A stretch of 64,000 nt of DNA from Actinomadura macrotermitis (GTDB taxonomy: Bacteria; Actinomycetota; Actinomycetes; Streptosporangiales; Streptosporangiaceae): contig NZ_WEGH01000007.1 of assembly GCF_009604375.1 (NCBI RefSeq), positions 124,001 through 188,000 of the forward strand. The letters are read 5' to 3'. Below the pieces are notes generated by a model. It saw only the letters and a program-made list of their open reading frames with translations. It was not told where the DNA came from and did not search any database. This document shows positions 39,066-48,000 of this stretch, in pieces. Position numbers and translations under genes: made by a program. Position 1 is the first letter of the stretch, and every line of letters starts with the position of its first letter.

Positions 39066-42000
39066 ATGGCCGAGCCGGTTGAAAACCTCGATTTCGCAGC
39101 GCAGGTGGGCGATCTGCCCGCCGCCGGGCGGCGGGCCGCGCTGCTCGACCTGGTCCTCACCGAGGCCACCGCGGTCCTGCGCCGGGTCGACCCGGACGGC
39201 ACGACCGCCGTCGAGGCCGCCCGGCCCTTCCTCGAAGCGGGCCTCGACTCGCTCGGCCTCGTCTCGCTGCACGCGCGGCTCACCGCCGCGACCGGGGCCG
39301 AGCTGCCCGTCACGATCGGGTTCGACCACCCGACGCCCGCGGTCCTCGCCCGCCACCTCGGCGAGGTCCTGTTCGGCGCGGACGAGGCGCCCGCCGAGCG
39401 GCCCTCCCCGATCCGGCCCGCCGCCGACGAGCCGATCGCCATTGTCGGCATCGGCTGCCGCTATCCCGGCGGCGTCGCCTCCCCCGACGACCTGTGGCGG
39501 CTGCTGGACGACGGCGTCCACACCATCTCCGACTTCCCCGAGGACCGCGGCTGGGACCTGGAGCGCCTGTTCGGCCCCGACCCGAGCGCGCCCGGCGCGA
39601 GCCTCGTCCGGCAGGCCGGGTTCCTTCCCGACGCCGCCGACTTCGACGCCGCGTTCTTCCGGATCAGCCCGAAGGAGGCCCTCGCCATGGACCCCCAGCA
39701 GCGGCTGCTGCTGGAGACGACCTGGGAGGCGCTCGAACGGGCCGGAATCGACCCGGCGACCCTGCACGGCAGCCGGTCCGGAGTCTTCATCGGCGTCGAA
39801 CCGCACGAGTACGGCCCCCGGGTGCACGAGGCGCCCGAAGGCATGGACAGCTACGTGATGTCGGGGACCCTGCCGAGCATCGTGTCCGGCCGCGTCGCCT
39901 ACACGCTGGGCCTCGAAGGCCCCGCGCTGACCGTCGACACGGCCTGCTCCGGCTCGCTGACCGCGCTGCACCTCGCCGTCCGCTCCCTGCGCTCCGGCGA
40001 GTGCGACCTGGCGCTGGCCGGCGGCGTCGCCGTCCTGTCCAGCCCCGGCACGTTCGCCGCCTTCAGCACCCAGAACGGGCTGGCCGCCGACGGCCGCTGC
40101 AAGGCGTTCGCCGCCGCCGCCGACGGCACCGGCTTCGCCGAGGGCGCCGGAGTGCTCGTCCTGATGCGCCTGTCGGACGCCCGGGCCGCCGGCCACGACG
40201 TCCAGGCCCTCGTCCGCGGCACCGCGATCAACCAGGACGGCGCCAGCAACGGCCTGACCGCGCCGAACGGCCTCGCCCAGCGGCAGGTCGTCCAGGACGC
40301 CCTCGCCGACGCCGGCCTGGCCGCCGCCGAGATCGACGCCGTCGAGGCGCACGGCACCGGCACCCGCCTCGGCGACCCGATCGAGGCCGGGGCGCTCATC
40401 GCCGCCTACGGCCGCGAGCGCACCGCCGAGCGGCCGCTGTGGCTGGGCTCGGTGAAGTCGAACATCGGCCACACCGGGGCCGCGGCCGGCGCCGCCGGCC
40501 TGATCAAGATGGTGCAGGCGATGCGGCACGGCACCCTGCCCCGCACGCTGCACGTCGACGCGCCGACCCCGCACGTCGACTGGTCGGCCGGGACCGTCCG
40601 GCTGCTCACCGAGCCGGTCCCGTGGGATACCGGCGGCGCCCCGCGCCGGGCGGGCGTGTCGTCCTTCGGCGCGAGCGGCACGAACGCCCACGTCATCATC
40701 GAAGAGCCGGAGCCGGCCGAGGCCGCCGGCGGTCCGCCCGCCGACCGGGCGGTGCCGCTGCTGCTGTCTGCGCGCACCGAGACCGCGCTGCGCGAGCAGG
40801 CCGCCCGCCTGAGCGCCCTGCTCACCGGTGACGCCCCCGCGCTCGGCGACGTCGCCTACTCGGCGGCCACCACCCGCGCCGCCATGGAGCACCGGGCCGC
40901 GATCGTCGCCGCCGACCGCGACGAGGCCGTGCGCGCGCTGGAGGCGATCGCCGCCGGGACGGCGCCCGCGCTGCGCGGCACGGTGCCGTCGGGTCCGACC
41001 GCGTTCCTGTTCACGGGCCAGGGCAGCCAGCGGCCGGGGATGAGCGCCGGTCTGGTGGAGGCCTTCCCGGTCTTCGCCGACGCCCTGGACGAGGCGATCG
41101 GCTATCTGGACCTGCAGCTCGAAGTGCCGCTGTGGGACGTGCTGTTCGCCGAACCCGGCAGCCCCGAGGCCGACCTGCTGCACCAGACCCGGTACGCCCA
41201 GTGCGCGCTGTTCGCCGTCGAGACGGCCCAGTTCCGCCTGCTGGAGTCGTGGGGGATCACGCCGGATCACGTCACCGGCCACTCGGTCGGCGAACTGGCC
41301 GCCGCGCACGCCGCCGGGGTCCTGTCGCTGGAGGACGCCGCGCTGCTGGTGGCCGCCCGCGGCCGGCTGATGCAGGAACTGCCGCCCGGCGGCGCCATGG
41401 TCGCGATCCAGGCCACCGAGGAGGAGATCACCCCGTTCCTCACCGCGCAGGTGGACCTGGCCGCCGTCAACGGGCCGCGGGCGGTCGTGCTGTCCGGCGA
41501 CGCCGACGTGCTCACCGAGATCGCCGCGGTCTTCTCCGCCGACGGCCGCCGGACCCGCGCGCTGACGGTCTCCCACGCCTTCCACTCCGCCCGGATGGAG
41601 CCGATGCTCGCCGAGTTCCGGCGGGTCGCGTCGGCCATGACCCACCACGCGCCGCGCATCCCGCTGGTCTCCAACCTGACCGGCCTGCCCGTCGCCCCCG
41701 ACGCCGACCACTGGGTGCGGCACGTGCGCGAACCGGTCCGGTTCCAGGACTGCGTCCGCTGGCTGGAGTCCCAGGGCGTCACCACGTTCCTCGAGCTCGG
41801 CCCCGGCCCGGTCCTGTCGGCGATGGGCCGCGACTGCCTCGCCGATCCCGACGCCGACGCCGCGTTCGCGCCGCTGCTGCGGGAGGGGCGCGACGACGAG
41901 CGCGAGACCGTCGCGGCCGTCGCCCTCGCCCACAGCCGCGGCGCGGCCGTCGACTGGCACGCCTTCTTCGCCGGGCGCGGCGCCCGCCGGGTCCCGCTGC

Positions 42001-45000
42001 CGACCTACGCCTTCGAACGCAAGCGGTTCTGGCTGGACGCCCGTCCCGACGCCGACGTCGCCACCGCGGGACTCGACCGCGCCGAACACCCGCTGCTGGG
42101 CGCGATCGTCCGCCTCGCGGCCGCCGACGGCATCGTGCTGACCGGCCGCCTGTCGGTGCGTTCGCAGCCGTGGCTGGCCGACCATGTGATCTCCGGGACG
42201 GTCCTGCTGCCCGGCACGGCCTTCGTGGAGCTGGCGATCCGGGCCGGTGACGAGGCCGGCTGCGGCGTCCTGGACGAGCTGACCCTCGAAGCGCCGCTGG
42301 CCCTGCCCGCCGACGGCGCCGGGGTGGCCCTCCAGGCCGTCGTCGGCGCCGCCGACGCCACCGGCCGCCGGTCCATCGAGGTGTACTCCCGGAGCGGTGA
42401 GCAGGAGTGGGTCCGCCACGGTAGCGGCGTGCTCGCGCCGTCCGCGGCGGCCGTCCCGGACCCGGCCGCCTTCGGCCTGGCCCAGTGGCCGCCGCCGGAC
42501 GCCGAGCCGCTGGAGACCGCCGACCTGTACGAGCGGCAGGCCGAGCAGGGCTACGAGTACGGCCCGGCCTTCCGGAACGTCCGGGCGGCGTGGCGGCGGG
42601 GCGCCGAGGTGTTCGCCGAGATCGGCCTGGACGACCAGGCCAGGACGCTCGCCGGCGGGTTCGGCCTGCACCCGGCCCTCCTGGACGCCGCCCTGCACCC
42701 CGCGGACCTGGCCGGGTCCCGTTCCGGGGGCGCCGAGACGCGGCTGCCGTTCGCCTGGACGGGCGTCGAGCTGCACGCCGCCGGGGCGTCGGCCCTGCGC
42801 GTCAGGATCACCCCGACCGGGCCGGAGTCCGTCGCGGTCGCCCTCGCCGACTCCACCGGGGCGCCGGTCGCCACGGTCGGCTCGATCGTCGAGCGGGTCG
42901 TCCCCGCCGGCCGGCTGCGCGCCCTCGGCCACCGCCCCGACCTGCTGCTGCGGATCGCGTGGCAGCCCCTCCCGCCGCACGAGACGCCCGCGGTCCGGGT
43001 CGCCGCGCTGGCTGACGGGCTCGGCGCGGACGGCGTCCACCGCGACCTGGGCGCACTCGCGGGCGCCGGGCCGGCGCCGGAGATCGTCCTCGCCCCGATC
43101 ACGGCACCGGTCTCGGACCGGCCCGCCGACGCCGCCCGCGACGCCACCGTCGCCGCCCTCGAACTCCTGCAGGCCTGGTCGGCGGACGACCGCTTCGCCT
43201 CTTCCCGCCTGGTCCTGCTCACCCGGGGCGCGGCGGCGGCCGGTCCCGGCGAGACGCCCGACCTGGCGACCGCCCCGCTCTGGGGCCTGGTCCGGGCCGC
43301 GCAGGCCGAGAACCCCGGCCGGTTCGTGCTGCTGGACCACGACGGCGCCGAAGCCTCCCTCGCCGTGCTGCGCGCGGCGGCCGCTTCCGGCGAACCCCAG
43401 CTCGCCGTGCGGGCCGGCGCCGTCCTGGTGCCGCGCCTGGTCCCCGCGGCCGAACCCGAGGAGGCCCCCGCGGGCGTGTGGCGGCCGGGCGGAACCGTGC
43501 TGGTCACGGGCGGGACCGGCGGCCTCGGCGGCCTGGTCGCCCGGCACCTGGTGGCCGAGCACGGCGTCCGCCACCTCGTGCTGACCAGCCGGCGCGGGCC
43601 CGACGCCCCGGGCGCGGCCGACCTGCGGGCCGAGCTGGCGGCGCTCGGCGCGCAGGTCACCGTCGCCGCGTGCGACGCCGCCGACCGGGACGCGCTCGCC
43701 GCCGTCCTGGCCGCCGTCCCCGACGGCCATCCGCTGACCGGGGTCGTGCACACCGCGGGCTCCCTCGCCGACGGCCTGGCCGCGACCCTCACCGCCGAGC
43801 AGGTCGCCGCCGTCTTCCGCGGCAAGGCCGACGGAGCCTGGCACCTGCACGAGCTCACCCGCGACCTCGACCTCACGGCGTTCGTGCTGTTCTCCTCCGG
43901 CGCGGGCACCTTCGAGGCGGCCGGCCAGGGCAACTACGCCGCCGCCAACGTCTTCCTCGACGCGCTCGCCGGGCACCGCGCGGCGGCCGGCCTCCCGGCC
44001 ACCTCGCTCGCCTGGGCGCTGTGGGCGGGGGAGGCCGGCATGGGCGGCCGCCTGGACGAGGTGACGCTGCGCCGCGCCGCCCGCTCCGGGATCGTGCCGC
44101 TGGGCCCGGCGGAGAACCTCGCGCTGCTCGACCGCGCCGTCGTCGCGCCGGAACCGGCGGTGGTGCCGGTCCGCCTCGACCACGCCGCGCTCCGCGCCCT
44201 GCCCGACGGTCCGCCCGTGATGCTGCGCGGCCTGGTCCGCGCCCCGGCCCGGCGGCAGATCGCGGCGGCGGCCGCCGGCGCCGAGGGCTTCGGACACCGG
44301 CTGGCCGGACTCGGCAAGGCCGACCGCGACCGGGCCGCCCTCGACCTGGTCCGCGCCCAGGTCGCCGCCGTCCTCGGCCACGACGGGCCCGCGGCCGTCC
44401 GGCCCGAACGGGCCTTCGCCGAGCTGGGCTTCGACTCGCTCGCCGCGGTCGAACTGCGCAACGCCCTCACCACCGCGACGGGCCTGCGGCTCGGCTCCAC
44501 GCTGATCTTCGACTATCCGACCCCGAAGGCGCTCGCCGAGCACGTCAGGGACAAGGCGCTCAACGCCGTCCCGGCCGGGACGGCCGCCGTCCCCGCGACG
44601 GCAGCCTCCGGCGACGGGCCGATCGCGATCGTCGCGATGGCCTGCCGCTACCCCGGCGGGATCACCACGCCGGAGGAGCTGTGGGGGCTGGTGTCCGGCG
44701 GGAACGACGCGATCACCCCGTTCCCCGAGGATCGCGGCTGGGACGTGGCCGACATCTACGATCCCGAACCGGGCAAGCTCGGCCGCACCTACGTCCGGGA
44801 GGGCGGCTTCCTGCACGACGCCGCCGACTTCGACCCGGTGTTCTTCGGCATCAGCCCCAACGAGGCCCTCGCCATGGACCCGCAGCAGCGGCTGCTGCTG
44901 GAGATCTCCTGGGAGGCGCTGGAGCGGGCCGGCATCGACCCCCTCGCAGTCAAGGGCAGCCGCACCGGCGTGTACGCGGGCGTCATGTACCACGACTGGG

Positions 45001-48000
45001 CGACCCGCCTCGGCGCGATCCCGGCCGACGTCGCCGGCTTCATCGGCAACGGCAGCTCGGGCAGCGTCGCCTCCGGCCGGATCTCCTACACCCTCGGCCT
45101 CGAAGGCCCCGCGGTGACCGTCGACACCGCCTGCTCCTCCTCGCTCGTCGCCCTCCACTGGGCGGTGCAGGCCCTCCGCCAGGGCGAGTGCACCCTGGCG
45201 CTGGCCGGAGGCGTCACGGTGATGGCCACCCCCGAGACGTTCCTCGACATGAGCCTGCAGAGCGGCCTGGCCGCCGACGGCCGCTGCAAGTCCTACGCGG
45301 CCGCCGCCGACGGGACGGGCTGGGGCGAAGGCGCCGGCATGGTGCTGCTGGAGCGGCTCAGCGACGCGCGCCGCAACGGCCACCCGGTGCTGGCCGTCGT
45401 CCGGGGCAGCGCCGTCAACCAGGACGGCGCCTCCAACGGCCTGACCGCGCCCAACGGGCCGTCGCAGCAGCGGGTGATCCGGCAGGCGCTGGCCAACGCC
45501 GGCCTGACTCCGGCGGACGTGGACGCCGTGGACGGGCACGGCACCGGCACCCGCCTCGGCGACCCGATCGAGGCGCAGGCGCTCATGGCCGTCTACGGGC
45601 AGGAGCGCCCCGGCGGGGAGCCGCTCTGGCTGGGCTCGGTCAAGTCCAACGTGGGCCACACCCAGGCCGCCGCCGGCGTCGCCGGAGTGATCAAGATGGT
45701 CGAGGCGATGCGCGCGGGGCTGCTGCCGAAGACCCTGCACGTCGACGCCGCCTCGCCGCACATCGACTGGTCCGAGGGCGCCGTCGAGCTGCTCACCGAG
45801 GCCCGCGACTGGCCCGGCCACGCCCGGCCGCGGCGCGCCGGGGTGTCGTCCTTCGGGGTCAGCGGCACCAACGCGCACGTCGTGATCGAGCAGGCGCCCG
45901 ACGAGCCGCCCGCCCCGGTCGCGGCGCCGGCCGGGCCGGCGTTGGGCGCCGGCCGACCCGAGGCCGTGCCGCTGGTGCTGTCGGGCCGGACCGCCGAGGC
46001 CGTCCCCGCGCTCGCGGGCCGGCTCGCCGCGCTGCTGCGCGACGACCCCGCGCTCGACGTGGTGGACGTGGCGTTCTCGCTGGTCGCCGGGCGCGCCGAC
46101 CTGGAGCACCGCGCCGTCGTGACCGGCGGCGACCGCGCGGCGCTGCTGGCCGCGCTCGACCAGGTCGCGGCGGGCGGCACCGCGGCCGCGGCCGTGCGCG
46201 GCACCGGGTTCGGCGACCCCGGACGCACCGTGTTCGTCTTCCCCGGCCAGGGCTCGCAGTGGGCGGGCATGGGAGTGGCGCTGCTCGAGTCCTCGCCGGT
46301 GTTCGCCGCCCGGCTGACCGAGTGCGCCGAGGCCCTCCGGCCGTTCGTCGACTGGGATCTGCTGGAGGTGCTGCGCGGCGGACCGGACGCCCCCTCCCTG
46401 GACGCCGTGGACGTCGTCCAGCCCGTCCTGTGGGCGATCATGGTGGCGCTGGCCGAGGTGTGGCGGGCCGCCGGCATCGTCCCGGACGCCGTCGTCGGCC
46501 ACTCCCAGGGCGAGATCGCCGCGGCCTGCGTGGCCGGCGCGCTCACCCTGTCCGACGGCGCGAAGGTCGTCGCGCTGCGCAGCCGCGCCATCCGCGAGGA
46601 CCTCGCCGGGCAGGGCGGCATGATGTCGGTCGCGCTGCCGGCCGCCGACGCGGCCAAGAGCATCGCCCGCTGGGACGGCCGCCTCCAGGTCGCCGTCGTG
46701 AACAGCCCGCGGTCCGTCGTCGTCTGCGGCGACCCGGCGGCGCTGGAGGAGTTGCGCGTCCGGATGGAGGCCGACAACGTCCAGACCCGGCGGATCCCGG
46801 TCGACTACGCCTCGCATTCGCGGTACGTCGAGGGGCTGCGGGACCGGCTGCTGACCGAACTGGCCGCGATCGCCCCGAAGGCCCCCGACATCGCGTTCTA
46901 CTCGACCGTCACCGGCAAGGCGCACGACGCGGCCCTGGACGCCGAGTACTGGTACACCAACCTGCGGCAGACCGTCCGCTTCGAGGAGGCGGTGCGGGCG
47001 CTGCTGGACGACGGCTACGGCGTCTTCGTCGAGGCCAGCCCGCACCCGGGGCTGCTGGTCGGCCTCGACGAGACCGTCGCGTCCGCCGGCGCCAACGCGG
47101 TCCTGGCCGGCACGCTGCGGCGCGGCGAAGGCGGGATGGCGCAGGTCGTCACCTCGCTGGCCGAGGCGTACGTGCGGGGCGCGCCCGTCGACTGGCGGGC
47201 GCTGCTCCCCGGCGCCCGCCGGGTGGACCTGCCCACCTACCCCTTCCAGCGGCAGCGCTACTGGCTGGACGTGCCGCGGACGCCGGGCGACGCCGCCGGG
47301 CTCGGCCAGGCCACCGCGGATCATCCGCTGCTGGGCGCGGCGGTGGCCGTCGCGGGCACCGACGGGGTGTTGCTGACCGGGCGGCTCGACGTCCGGGCCC
47401 AGCCGTGGCTCGGCGACCATCGCGTCGGCGGCGCGCCGGTCTTCCCCGGCGCGGGCTTCGTCGAACTCGCGGTCAGGGCCGGCGACGAGGCGGGCTGCGG
47501 CAGGGTCGAGGAGCTGACCCTGGAGGCGCCGCTGGTCCTGCCCGAACGCGGCGGGGTGGCCGTCCAGGTCGCCGTCGGCGCGTCCGGCGCCGGCGGCCGC
47601 CGGGAGGTCGCGGTGTACAGCCGTCCCGAGGACGCCGGGGCCGGGGAGTGGAGCCGCCACGCCCTGGGATTCCTCGCGCCGGGCGCGGCGGAGCCGGCGT
47701 TCGACCTGGCGGAGTGGCCGCCGCCCGGCGCCGAGCCGATCGGGCTCGACGGCTTCTACCCCGAGCGGAACTCCGACCGGCTCGCCTACGGCCCGGTGTT
47801 CCAGGGGCTGCGGGCGGCCTGGCGCGCCGGCGGCGACGTCTTCGCGGAGGTCGCCCTTCCCGACGGGGCAGCGGACGACGCGGGGCGGTTCGTCCTGCAT
47901 CCGGCGGCGCTGGACGCGGCCCTGCACGCCACCGCCCTGCTCGACGCCGGCACCGACCGCGTCACCCTGCCGTTCGCCTGGACGGACGTCGAGGTGCACG

